Below are positions 33,132-41,438 of a stretch of DNA of 64,000 nt, piece by piece (within the stretch, counting starts at the first letter, position 1; the number at the start of each line of letters is the position of its first letter). The position numbers and the translations under genes were made by a program. The stretch lies in contig JAFUZD010000104.1 in the NCBI GenBank assembly GCA_017476785.1, forward strand, positions 1 to 64,000, written 5' to 3'. This stretch comes from Prevotella sp. GTDB taxonomy: Bacteria; Bacteroidota; Bacteroidia; Bacteroidales; Bacteroidaceae. Under the pieces are notes generated by a model. That model was not told where the DNA came from and ran no database searches. It was given only the letters and a program-made list of their open reading frames with translations.

Positions 33132-34538
33132 ATGAGCAGAATAGTGATTGCCGGCATCGGGCCGGGCAGCCCCCAAGACATCACCCCCGCCGTGACCCAA
33201 GCCATCAGCGAGGCCGACGTGGTGGTGGGCTATAAGTATTACTTCCAGTTTGTCACGCCCTATCTGCGCGACGGCGCACGCTGTGTCGACACCGGGATGC
33301 GCCGCGAGCGCGAACGGGCAGCGCAGGCACTGGCACTGGCACGCGAAGGAAACAACGTAGTGGTCATCTCGTCGGGCGATGCAGGCATCTACGGAATGGC
33401 ACCGCTCGTCTACGAGCTGGCCGACCGCGACGGGACAGCCGTCGACATCGAGGTGCTGCCCGGCATCTCAGCATTCCAGAAAGCGGCGTCGCTGCTGGGG
33501 GCTCCCATCGGCCACGACCTGTGCATCCTGTCGCTCTCCGACCTGCTCACGCCGTGGGAACTCATTGAGCGCCGCATCCGCGCAGCAGCCACGGGCGACT
33601 TCATCACCGCCGTCTACAACCCCAAGAGCCACGGCCGCTACTGGCAGCTCTACCGGCTGCGCGAACTGATGCTGGCCGAGGGGCGCAGCGCCAGCACCCC
33701 CGTGGGCTACGTGCGGCAGGCCGGCCGACCGGAGCAGACCGTCAGGCTGACCACGCTGGGACAGCTCGACCCCGAGGACATCGATATGTTTACGGTGCTC
33801 ATCATCGGCAACTCGCAGTCGTACACCGCCAACGGGCGGATGATAACGCCCCGCGGCTATGCCCTCACATCCCCTGCCGACGGACAGGAGAAGGTGGGGC
33901 AGCAGATAATGATACGCTCCTTCCGCCGCATCGAGTCGGAGCTGCACCGCCGCGACTTCCCGCTCGGCCACAAGTGGGCCCTGCTGCACGCCATCCATAC
34001 CACGGCCGACTTCGAGATGGAGCGGCTGCTCCTCACCGACGAGAATGCCGTAGAGACGCTGTACCAGCGCGTGAAGGACGGACAGCTGAAGACCATTGTC
34101 ACCGACGTGACGATGGTGACCAGCGGCATTCGCAAAGGAGCCCTCGAGCGACTGGGCATCGAGGCCCGCTGCTATCTGGCCGACGAGCGCGTGGCCGAGC
34201 TGGCACAAAGCCAGCAGATTACGCGCACGCAGGCCGGCATCCGGCTGGCCGTCAGCGAGCATCCCGATGCGCTCTTCGCCTTCGGCAATGCCCCCACGGC
34301 ACTGATGGAGCTCTGCTCGCTCATCCGTCGGGGCGTGGCGCGGCCGGCCGGCATCATCGCCGCGCCCGTGGGCTTTGTCCACGTGTGCGAGTCAAAGCAG
34401 ATGGTGAAGCCCTTCACGCAGATTCCCAAGCTCATCGTCGAGGGGCGCAAGGGCGGCAGCAATCTGGCGGCCACGCTCTGCAACGCCATCCTCACCTTCG
34501 ACGATGCACAGCAGCTGCGGCCGGGAAGAGACCTTTAG
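33132..34538 (+). CDS. cobJ: CobJ-CbiC fusion: precorrin-3B C17-methyltransferase / precorrin-8 methylmutase
   Basis: A 468-residue fusion. The N-terminal half is a SAM-dependent tetrapyrrole methylase (IVIAGIGPGSPQDIT; SSGDAGIYGMA; EVLPGISAFQKAASLLGAP; TAVYNPKSHGRYWQL), matching CobJ/CbiH, which methylates C17 and contracts the ring. The C-terminal half, from about residue 255, is CbiC/CobH (SFRRIESEL, VTDVTMVTSGI, APVGFVHVCESKQMV with the conserved His), which moves the C11 methyl to C12. It starts a plus-strand run of four fused corrin-ring genes. Confidence 0.93.
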   Translation: MSRIVIAGIGPGSPQDITPAVTQAISEADVVVGYKYYFQFVTPYLRDGARCVDTGMRRERERAAQALALAREGNNVVVISSGDAGIYGMAPLVYELADRDGTAVDIEVLPGISAFQKAASLLGAPIGHDLCILSLSDLLTPWELIERRIRAAATGDFITAVYNPKSHGRYWQLYRLRELMLAEGRSASTPVGYVRQAGRPEQTVRLTTLGQLDPEDIDMFTVLIIGNSQSYTANGRMITPRGYALTSPADGQEKVGQQIMIRSFRRIESELHRRDFPLGHKWALLHAIHTTADFEMERLLLTDENAVETLYQRVKDGQLKTIVTDVTMVTSGIRKGALERLGIEARCYLADERVAELAQSQQITRTQAGIRLAVSEHPDALFAFGNAPTALMELCSLIRRGVARPAGIIAAPVGFVHVCESKQMVKPFTQIPKLIVEGRKGGSNLAATLCNAILTFDDAQQLRPGRDL

Positions 34539-34564
34539 AATTGGAGATACAGAGAGTGTAAGCT

Positions 34565-35788
34565 ATGCAATATGTCATCATTGGAATCAGCGACGCACCG
34601 CAGCCGCAGCTGTCGGCCGAGGCGGTGCAGACAGTCCGCAGCGGACGGGTGTTCTCGGGCGGGCGGCGCCACCGTGAGATAATGAAGCCGTTGCTGCCCG
34701 AGGGTACGCAGTGGATTGACATCACGACGCCGCTGGACGACGTGTTCAGACAGTACGAGGCTGTTGCCGCCACGGCCGCACCCGCCGACTTCATCGTTAT
34801 CTTCGCCTCGGGCGACCCGCTGTTCTTCGGCTTTGCCAACACGCTGCTGCGCCGATGGCCTGAGGCCGACGTGCGGCTCTTCCCCACCTTCAACTCGCTG
34901 CAGATGCTGGCCCACCGCCTGCTGATGCCCTACGACGACCTGCGCATCGTCTCGCTCACGGGGCGGCCGTGGCCCGCGCTGGACCGTGCCCTCATTGAGC
35001 GCGCACCGAAGATTGGCATCCTTACCGACCGCAACCACACACCGGCGGCCATCGCCCGCCGACTGCTGGACTACGGCTACACCGACTACGACGACGTGGC
35101 CGTAGGCGAACACTTGGGAAATCCCGAGCGCGAGCGCATCAGCCGGCTATCGCTCAGCGAGACGGCCAGTGCACAGTTCGACCATCCTAACTGCCTGATT
35201 CTGAGCGCAAGGAATGTCCAGCGCGCTCCCTTCGGGCTCCCCGATGCCGAGTTTGCCACGCTCGAGGGGCGGCCGGGAATGATGACCAAGATGCCCATCC
35301 GCCTGCTGTCGCTCCAAGCAATGGAACTGCCGCGGCGCAGCGTACTGTGGGACGTCGGCTTCTGCACGGGCTCCGTCAGCATCGAGGCACGCCTGCAGTT
35401 TCCCCATCTCACCATCGAAGCCTTCGAGATTCGCCCCGAGGGAAGCACACTGATGGCCACCAACACGCGCCGCTTCGGAGCACCCGGCATCGGCATCCAC
35501 ATCGGCGACTTCTTTGAGACCGACGTGCGCCAGCTGCCGCGCCCCGATGCCGTCTTCATCGGCGGCCACGGCGGACGTCTGGCAGCAATGATGGAGCGCA
35601 TCAGCCGCGTCCTGCTGCCGGGCGGATGCATCGTGATGAATGCCGTCAGCAGCGAGAGCCGCAGCACCTTCCTCGCGGCCTGCCAGCCGCTGGGGCTCGT
35701 CTTACAACCCGAAATGCGCATTGCCATCGACTCCTATAACCCGATTTACATCCTGAAATGTGTGAAGCCTCAGCAAATTCTCGCGTAA
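34565..35788 (+). CDS. cobL: CbiE-CbiT fusion (CobL-like precorrin-6B methyltransferase/decarboxylase)
   Basis: A 407-residue protein. The CbiE half (ITTPLDDVFRQY, FASGDPLFFGFANTLL, FPTFNSLQMLAHRLL) methylates C5. The CbiT half (LWDVGFCTGSVSIEARLQFP, then PDAVFIGGHGGRL) methylates C15 with decarboxylation. The last codons QILA-stop lie in the first unit of a palindromic repeat triplet, where CTCGCGAGA has become CTCGCGTAA and supplies the stop. The gap to cbiG-cobM (35789-35879) holds the rest of that repeat. Confidence 0.93.
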   Translation: MQYVIIGISDAPQPQLSAEAVQTVRSGRVFSGGRRHREIMKPLLPEGTQWIDITTPLDDVFRQYEAVAATAAPADFIVIFASGDPLFFGFANTLLRRWPEADVRLFPTFNSLQMLAHRLLMPYDDLRIVSLTGRPWPALDRALIERAPKIGILTDRNHTPAAIARRLLDYGYTDYDDVAVGEHLGNPERERISRLSLSETASAQFDHPNCLILSARNVQRAPFGLPDAEFATLEGRPGMMTKMPIRLLSLQAMELPRRSVLWDVGFCTGSVSIEARLQFPHLTIEAFEIRPEGSTLMATNTRRFGAPGIGIHIGDFFETDVRQLPRPDAVFIGGHGGRLAAMMERISRVLLPGGCIVMNAVSSESRSTFLAACQPLGLVLQPEMRIAIDSYNPIYILKCVKPQQILA

Positions 35789-35835
35789 ATTTTCCGAATT
35801 CTCGCGAGAATTCCGGAAATTCTCGCGAGAATTTG
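35776..35835. repeat. Palindromic 21-bp triplet at the cobL 3' end
   Basis: Three AATTCTCGCGAGAATT-type units start at 35776, 35797 and 35818. This is the same family and period as the triplet at 18019-18077. The first unit includes the cobL stop codon. Confidence 0.9.
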
Positions 35836-35879
35836 GTTTCAGCCCAACCACTCGAACCCAACCAAACAGCCACCCGATA

Positions 35880-37676
35880 ATGACAAACAAGCCAATCATC
35901 AGCATCATAGCTACCTCCGAAGCCTCGCAGACCCTTGCCCACCGCATTGGCAGGGCCGTCGGGGGAACACTCGTCAGCAGAGCCGACGTAGGCTCGCTGT
36001 GGAAACAGACCGACGCCTTCGTCTTCATTGGTGCAATGGGCATCTGCGTCCGCACCATCGCGCCCTACGTCAACGACAAGCACAGCGACCCAGCCGTGGT
36101 CTGTGTCGACAGCCTCGGCCGCTCGGTCATCAGCGTGCTGTCGGGCCACGTCGGCGGAGCCAACGAACTGACCCAACAAGTGGCCGCCGCGCTGGGAGCC
36201 ACCCCCGTCATCACCACACAGAGCGACTTGCAGCAGCTGTGGCCGCTCGACCTGCTGCCCCAGCGCTTCAGCTGGGCGGTGAAGGGCGAGCTCAATCCCG
36301 CCATCTTTGCCTTCGTCGACCGACGCCCTACGGCACTGCTCATCGAGCATCACGACCGTGGCACCGACGAGCTGGAGCGAACGTGCCCTGACTTTGTGGA
36401 GCCGGTCGGCTCGCTGGCCGAGGTGAGCAGTGCCCGCCACCGGCTGCTCATCCTCGTCTCCTACCGCCACTACCCACCCGCAGAGCTGCCTGCCGGCGTA
36501 CAGGTGCTGCAATACGTGCCGCGCGTGCTCACCGTCGGCATCGGACTGGCCCATCAGGCCGCTGCCGTGGAGCGCATACTGAGCGACATCCCGACGGTGA
36601 TGCAGCAGCAGGGGCTGGAGCCACTGGCCATCAGCACCTATGCCACCATCGACGTCAAGGCCGACGAGCCCGTCGTCCGCCGTCTGCAAGCCGACGGGCA
36701 GCGCGTCGTCTTCTACACGGCCGAGGAGCTGCAGACCGTCGACGTGCCCACGCCGAGCGAGGTAGTGTCGCGCCACGTAGGCACGCCCAGCGTCAGCGAG
36801 GCCGCCGCCCTGCTGGCATCCAACGTCGGACTGCTGCTGATGCCGAAACACAAAAGTCCCGAGAAGGACTTCACACTGGCCGTAGCCGCCCCCCATCCGT
36901 CGTCGGCCACCCTCCACCATCACCCCATCGAGATAGTAGGTGCCGGCCCGGGCGACCCCGAACTCATCAGCGTGCGCGGACGGCGACTGCTGGAGCAGGC
37001 CGACCTTATCCTCTATGCCGGCAGTCTGGTGCCGCGCGAGCTCACCGACTGCCACAAGCCCGGCGCCACCATACGCAGCAGTGCCTCGATGGCACTGGAA
37101 GAGCAGTGCGCGCTGATGAAGGACTACTACGACCGCGGACTGGCCGTCGTGCGGCTGCACACGGGCGACCCCTGCATCTTCGGAGCCATACAGGAGCAGA
37201 TGGCCTTCTTCGACCGCAACGCAATGGACTATCACATCACGCCCGGCATCTCGTCGTTCCTCGCGGCCGCTGCCGAGCTACGCTCACAGTTCACCATCCC
37301 CGAGCGCACGCAGACCATCATCCTGACCCGCGGCGAGGGGCGCACCCCGATGCCCGAACGGGAGAAGCTGCATCTGCTGGCACGCTCGCAGAGCACGATG
37401 TGCATCTTTCTCAGTGCGGCCATCGTCGACGACGTGCAGGCCGAGCTGCTGCAGGAGTATCCCGCCGAGACGCCCGTGGCCGCCTGCTACCATCTGACGT
37501 GGCCCGACCAGCGCATCTATCGCGGCCAGCTGAAAGACCTGTCGCGCATCGTCAAGGACAACCACCTCACGCTGACCACAATGCTGGTGGTGGGCGAAGC
37601 CATCGACAACCGGAAGGGGCTGTCGGAGCTCTACAACCGCCACTTCACTCATCTTTACCGTAAAGGAGAAGACTAA
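35880..37676 (+). CDS. cbiG: CbiG-CobM fusion: cobalt-precorrin-5A hydrolase / precorrin-4 C11-methyltransferase
   Basis: A 598-residue fusion. The N-terminal about 340 residues are CbiG (FIGAMGICVRTIAPYVNDKHSDPAVVCVD; VISVLSGHVGGANELT; GIGLAHQAA), which opens the lactone and releases acetaldehyde. From about residue 353 a tetrapyrrole methylase follows (EIVGAGPGDPELISVRG; LHTGDPCIFGAIQEQ; ITPGISSFLAAAAEL), matching CobM/CbiF. A short HPSSATLHHHP piece of the 21-bp repeat family lies in the linker. The stop overlaps the start of cobK-cbiD (TAATG). Confidence 0.93.
   Translation: MTNKPIISIIATSEASQTLAHRIGRAVGGTLVSRADVGSLWKQTDAFVFIGAMGICVRTIAPYVNDKHSDPAVVCVDSLGRSVISVLSGHVGGANELTQQVAAALGATPVITTQSDLQQLWPLDLLPQRFSWAVKGELNPAIFAFVDRRPTALLIEHHDRGTDELERTCPDFVEPVGSLAEVSSARHRLLILVSYRHYPPAELPAGVQVLQYVPRVLTVGIGLAHQAAAVERILSDIPTVMQQQGLEPLAISTYATIDVKADEPVVRRLQADGQRVVFYTAEELQTVDVPTPSEVVSRHVGTPSVSEAAALLASNVGLLLMPKHKSPEKDFTLAVAAPHPSSATLHHHPIEIVGAGPGDPELISVRGRRLLEQADLILYAGSLVPRELTDCHKPGATIRSSASMALEEQCALMKDYYDRGLAVVRLHTGDPCIFGAIQEQMAFFDRNAMDYHITPGISSFLAAAAELRSQFTIPERTQTIILTRGEGRTPMPEREKLHLLARSQSTMCIFLSAAIVDDVQAELLQEYPAETPVAACYHLTWPDQRIYRGQLKDLSRIVKDNHLTLTTMLVVGEAIDNRKGLSELYNRHFTHLYRKGED
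36890..36925. repeat. In-frame heptad-repeat fragment in the cbiG-cobM linker
   Basis: A single CACCCTCCACCAT-type unit, coding for ATLHHHP, sits exactly between the two enzyme domains. It resembles the units in cobQ, cobK-cbiD and the RING/TerD gene. Confidence 0.6.
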
Positions 37677-39556
37677 TGATACTCGTATTCGGAGGAACCA
37701 CCGAGGGGCGCGCCGCCATCAGCGAGCTGGAAGAGGCGGGTCAGCACTACTACTACTCGACGAAGACGGGCGAGCAGGACGTCACGCTGCACAACGGACA
37801 GCTGCTCAGCGGGGCGATGACGCAAGAGGCGATGCGCGAGTTCTGCACCGCCAACGCCATCCGCCTCATCGTCGACGCAGCCCATCCCTTTGCCGCCCAT
37901 CTGCATCAGACGGTGGTCACGGTCGCCGCCGAGCTCGGCCTGCCCGTCATCCGCTATGAGCGCCAGTACCCCGAGCGGGCGGAGGACATCCGCTGGATTG
38001 ATGACTATGCGGAGCTCGCAGCGCTCTCGGAGAGCTCAGAGAGCTCCGAGAACTCCGAGAACTCCGAGACCTCCGAGCGCTCCGAGAGCTCCGAGCCCTC
38101 CGAGACCTCAGAGAACTCCGAGCCCTCGAAGCTCCTCCTCGCAACCACGGGCGTGCAGAGCATCGGCCGCCTAAAGCCCCTCGAGGCGCAGGGGCTGCGC
38201 ATCGTCTATCGCATCCTGCCGCGCGAGTCGTCGATTCGGCTGGCCCATCAGCAGGGAGCCGACGACAGCCAGCTGTGCTTCTATCAGGAAGGGGAAGACG
38301 AGGAGGAAGTGATGCGCCGCCTGAAGCCCGCCTTCATTCTGCTGAAAGAGAGCGGCCGCTCTGGCGGATTCACCGAGAAAGTAGAGGCAGCACGCCGACT
38401 GGGCATCCGCATCATCGCCCTCAAACGCCCCTCCATCATCAGCCCGTCATCCTCCACCCTCCACCATCCGTCCGTCACCTTCCACCAAGTGGACGGCCCC
38501 TTCGGCCTGCGCCGGATGATAGAACGGCTGCTGCCCGACTTCTACCCACTGCACAGCGGACTGACCACGGGCACCTGCGCTACGGCCGCTGCCATCGCTG
38601 CCGCCCGACAGGCATTGTTGGGGGAGCAGCCGCCGACGGTGGGCGTCGTGCTGCCCAACGGCGAGACCATCCCCGTTGAGGTGCACTATGCGGAGGGCTA
38701 CGCCTACGTCATCAAAGACAGCGGCGACGACCCCGACGTGACCAAAGGCATCGAGATACGGGCGGTCGTAGAACGGAAGGGCGGCGCCGGAACACCGATA
38801 GAGATCGTGGCGGGGCAGGGCATCGGCACCATCACCCTGCCGGGATTCGACTACCCGCCGGGCGAGCCGGCCATCAACCGCGTGCCGCGGCAGATGCTGC
38901 GGCAGAACCTACAGCCGTTCGGGCGGCCGCTGCGCATCACGCTGAGCGTTCCCGAGGGCGAGGAGATAGCCCGCCGCACGTTCAATCCGCGCCTCGGCAT
39001 CACCGGCGGCATCAGCATCATCGGCGTCTCGGGCATCATCAAGCCATTCTCAGAGGAGAGCTTCATCCAGTCTATCCACAAGTGTCTGGAGGTGGCGCGG
39101 GCTACGGGAACGGGCCACGTGGTCATCAACAGCGGTGCGAAGAGTGAGCGCTACGTCAAGCAGCACGTGACGGGACTGCCGCCGCAGTGCTTTGTGGAGT
39201 ACGGCAACTACATCGGCGAGACCATCCGGATGGCGGCCGAGCTGGGCATCGGGCACGTCACGCTGGGCGTGATGATAGGAAAGGCCGTGAAGCTGGCGGC
39301 AGGACATCTGGACACCCACAGCCGCCGCACGGTGATGGACCGCGCCTTCATCGGCCAGATGCTGGACGAGTGCGGAGCCGACGAGGGCACAAAAAAACGG
39401 GCTGAGGGAATCACCCTCGCCCGTGAACTATGGGACTTTGCACCTGAAGCTTTCTTCCAAGTGGTGAAGCACCACTGCTATGAACACTGCCGCCCGCTGT
39501 TGCCCGACGGCCAGCTGACGCTCTTCCTCATTGACGAACAGGGCGGCATCCATTAA
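37676..39556 (+). CDS. cobK: CobK-CbiD fusion: precorrin-6A reductase / cobalt-precorrin-5B C1-methyltransferase
   Basis: A 626-residue fusion. The CobK/CbiJ half (LVFGGTTEGRAAI, VDAAHPFAAHLHQT) reduces precorrin-6A. The CbiD half from about residue 290 (LHSGLTTGTCATAAAIAAARQAL; GFDYPPGEPAINRVPRQML; GITGGISIIGVSGII) methylates C1. Two low-complexity inserts are present: a Ser-Glu repeat of about 36 residues (about 116-152) and a STLHHPSVTFH heptad piece near residue 260. Both lie between conserved blocks. The start overlaps the preceding stop by one base. Confidence 0.92.
   Translation: MILVFGGTTEGRAAISELEEAGQHYYYSTKTGEQDVTLHNGQLLSGAMTQEAMREFCTANAIRLIVDAAHPFAAHLHQTVVTVAAELGLPVIRYERQYPERAEDIRWIDDYAELAALSESSESSENSENSETSERSESSEPSETSENSEPSKLLLATTGVQSIGRLKPLEAQGLRIVYRILPRESSIRLAHQQGADDSQLCFYQEGEDEEEVMRRLKPAFILLKESGRSGGFTEKVEAARRLGIRIIALKRPSIISPSSSTLHHPSVTFHQVDGPFGLRRMIERLLPDFYPLHSGLTTGTCATAAAIAAARQALLGEQPPTVGVVLPNGETIPVEVHYAEGYAYVIKDSGDDPDVTKGIEIRAVVERKGGAGTPIEIVAGQGIGTITLPGFDYPPGEPAINRVPRQMLRQNLQPFGRPLRITLSVPEGEEIARRTFNPRLGITGGISIIGVSGIIKPFSEESFIQSIHKCLEVARATGTGHVVINSGAKSERYVKQHVTGLPPQCFVEYGNYIGETIRMAAELGIGHVTLGVMIGKAVKLAAGHLDTHSRRTVMDRAFIGQMLDECGADEGTKKRAEGITLARELWDFAPEAFFQVVKHHCYEHCRPLLPDGQLTLFLIDEQGGIH
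38020..38128. repeat. In-frame 9-bp Ser-Glu repeat inside cobK-cbiD
   Basis: About twelve units of GAGAGCTCC/GAGAACTCC type encode SES, SEN, SET, SER and SEP tripeptides. The unit is the same as in lctP. Confidence 0.88.
38430..38490. repeat. In-frame 21-bp repeat near the CobK-CbiD junction
   Basis: CCTCCACCCTCCACCATCC-type units encode STLHHPS/VTFHQVD heptads, the same family as in cobQ. Confidence 0.7.
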
Positions 39557-39582
39557 TCATAAGGCGGATGAGGGCCGCCAGC

Positions 39583-40365
39583 CTATTCTTCGACCACCCG
39601 AATGGTCAGCGACGAGCGGTCGAAGCGAATGCCGCGCCGCTCGATGAAGCGGCTCAGCGAACCGTCGGCCGCCAGTTCGTGAGGCGTTCCTACGCTCAGC
39701 CGTCCCGGCTCCATCAGCCAGATGCGGTCGGCCACTTGCAGCGACAGCTCCACGTCGTGGGTCGACATAAAGACAGTCTTCTGCTGCTGGACGGCCAGCC
39801 GGTGGAGCAACTGCATCACCTCCACCTTCGAAGGGAAGTCGAGAAAGGCCGTCGGCTCGTCAAGATAAATGACGGGCGTCTGCTGCGCCAGTGCTTTGGC
39901 AATCATCACCTTCTGTCGCTCACCGTCGCTCAGCGTGTGGACGTAGCGGTTGGCCAGTGGCTCGATGCCCACCAGTGCGATGCTCTCGGCCACGATACGG
40001 CGGTCATCGGCTGAGAGCGTTCCCCAGAATCCTGTGTAAGGCGAGCGTCCCAGTCCCACCAACTCGCTGACCGTCATATTGCGCACGTCGGGCTTCTCAG
40101 TGAGCACCACGCCAACCACACGGCTCAGCTGCCGGTCGGTATAGTCGTCCAGCGACCGCCCGTTGATGTGGATGTCGCCCTCTAATCGCGGCTGGAAAGC
40201 AGAGAGCGTACGCAACAGCGTGCTCTTGCCGATGCCGTTCTGCCCCAGCAGGCAGGTCAGCTCGCCACTCAAGACAGCGGCCGTAATACCGGCCGCCACC
40301 CGCTTCACCCCGTTCTTCGACGCATATCCGATGCCCAGCTGGCTGAGCTTCACCATTTCGTTCAT
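39583..40365 (-). CDS. btuD: ABC transporter ATPase, BtuD-like
   Basis: A 260-residue ATP-binding subunit: Walker A GQNGIGKSTLLR, signature LSDGERQKVMIAKAL, Walker B VIYLDEPTAFLD, and switch His in STHDVEL. FecCD/BtuCD-type importers use this subunit. It follows the permease gene by 4 bp and the solute-binding protein gene upstream. Among cobalamin genes, a corrinoid is the likely substrate. I chose MNEMVKL at 40365; the longer frame overlaps the permease gene. Confidence 0.9.
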   Translation of the reverse strand: MNEMVKLSQLGIGYASKNGVKRVAAGITAAVLSGELTCLLGQNGIGKSTLLRTLSAFQPRLEGDIHINGRSLDDYTDRQLSRVVGVVLTEKPDVRNMTVSELVGLGRSPYTGFWGTLSADDRRIVAESIALVGIEPLANRYVHTLSDGERQKVMIAKALAQQTPVIYLDEPTAFLDFPSKVEVMQLLHRLAVQQQKTVFMSTHDVELSLQVADRIWLMEPGRLSVGTPHELAADGSLSRFIERRGIRFDRSSLTIRVVEE

Positions 40366-40369
40366 ATCC

Positions 40370-41419
40370 TTATTCACTTGTTTCGTCCTTACGTTTTCTG
40401 AAAAGCACACTTGCCACGACGGGAGCCCCCACCAACGCCGTGACCGAGTTGACCGGCAGGGCGCCCTCGAAGCCCGGCATACGGGCAATGAGATTGCACA
40501 CCAGTGCCAGTGCCGCACCGCAGAGCAGCGTGCCGGGCATCAGGATGCGATGGTCGCTGGTGCGGAAGAGGGCGCGGCAGAGATGGGGCACGGCCAGTCC
40601 GATGAACATCACCGGGCCGCAGTAGGCCGTGACGATGGCCACAAGAATGCCCGACGACGTGATGACCCACAGGCGGGCACGCCGGATGTTGAGCCCCAGA
40701 TTGCGGGCATAGCCGTCGCCCAGCAGCAGCAGGTTCATCGTCTTGACCAGCAGCATCGACAGCGGCAGCAGCACGGCCATCAGCACGACGAAGAGCACCA
40801 TCTGGTCGCCAGAGACGCGGCTGAAGGAGCCCAGCCCCCAGATGACGTAGGCACGGATGTCTTCTTCGGCCGAGAAGAACTTGAGCACGCCGATGATGGC
40901 CGTGGCCAGATAGCCTATCATCACGCCGATGATGAGCAGCGTGACGTTGCCCCGCACCCGCTGCGACACGTAGACAATGAGTGCCATCACGGCCAGCGAG
41001 CCTACAATGGCTGCCACCGACATCGCCACATCGCCCATATAGCCCAGCCGCGACAGGGCCACGCCGCCCAGCGAACCGCTGAGCAGCACCACAAAGGCCA
41101 CGCCCAGCGAGGCTCCGCTCGAGATGCCGAGCACCGAGGGACCGGCCAGCGGATTGCGGAACACGGTCTGCATCTGCAGGCCCGACACGGCCAGCCCGGC
41201 ACCGGCCACGGTGGCCGTGAGTGCCTGCGGTACGCGCGAGTTCCAGACGATGTTGCTGTGGATGACCCACGTGTCGGTAGTTCCCGTGCCGCCAAAGAGG
41301 ATGGCCAGCACCTCGCCTGCCGGAATCCGCACCGAGCCCAGCAGCAGATTGACGCCGAAGAGCAGCAGGATAGCACCTGCCAGCACCAGCATCATCACAC
41401 TTGTCCTACCTTTTATCAT
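40370..41419 (-). CDS. btuC: FecCD/BtuC-type ABC permease
   Basis: A 349-residue inner-membrane permease with about ten helices. Family motifs are NPLAGPSVLGISSGASLGVAFVVL, GSFSRVSGDQMVL and GPVMFIGLAVPHLCRALFRTSDHR, the last including the coupling region to the ATPase. MIKGRTS at 41419 is the best start. It works with the binding protein upstream (41439-42608) and the ATPase downstream. Confidence 0.92.
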   Translation of the reverse strand: MIKGRTSVMMLVLAGAILLLFGVNLLLGSVRIPAGEVLAILFGGTGTTDTWVIHSNIVWNSRVPQALTATVAGAGLAVSGLQMQTVFRNPLAGPSVLGISSGASLGVAFVVLLSGSLGGVALSRLGYMGDVAMSVAAIVGSLAVMALIVYVSQRVRGNVTLLIIGVMIGYLATAIIGVLKFFSAEEDIRAYVIWGLGSFSRVSGDQMVLFVVLMAVLLPLSMLLVKTMNLLLLGDGYARNLGLNIRRARLWVITSSGILVAIVTAYCGPVMFIGLAVPHLCRALFRTSDHRILMPGTLLCGAALALVCNLIARMPGFEGALPVNSVTALVGAPVVASVLFRKRKDETSE

Positions 41420-41438
41420 TTTGCTTATTGACTGTTTC

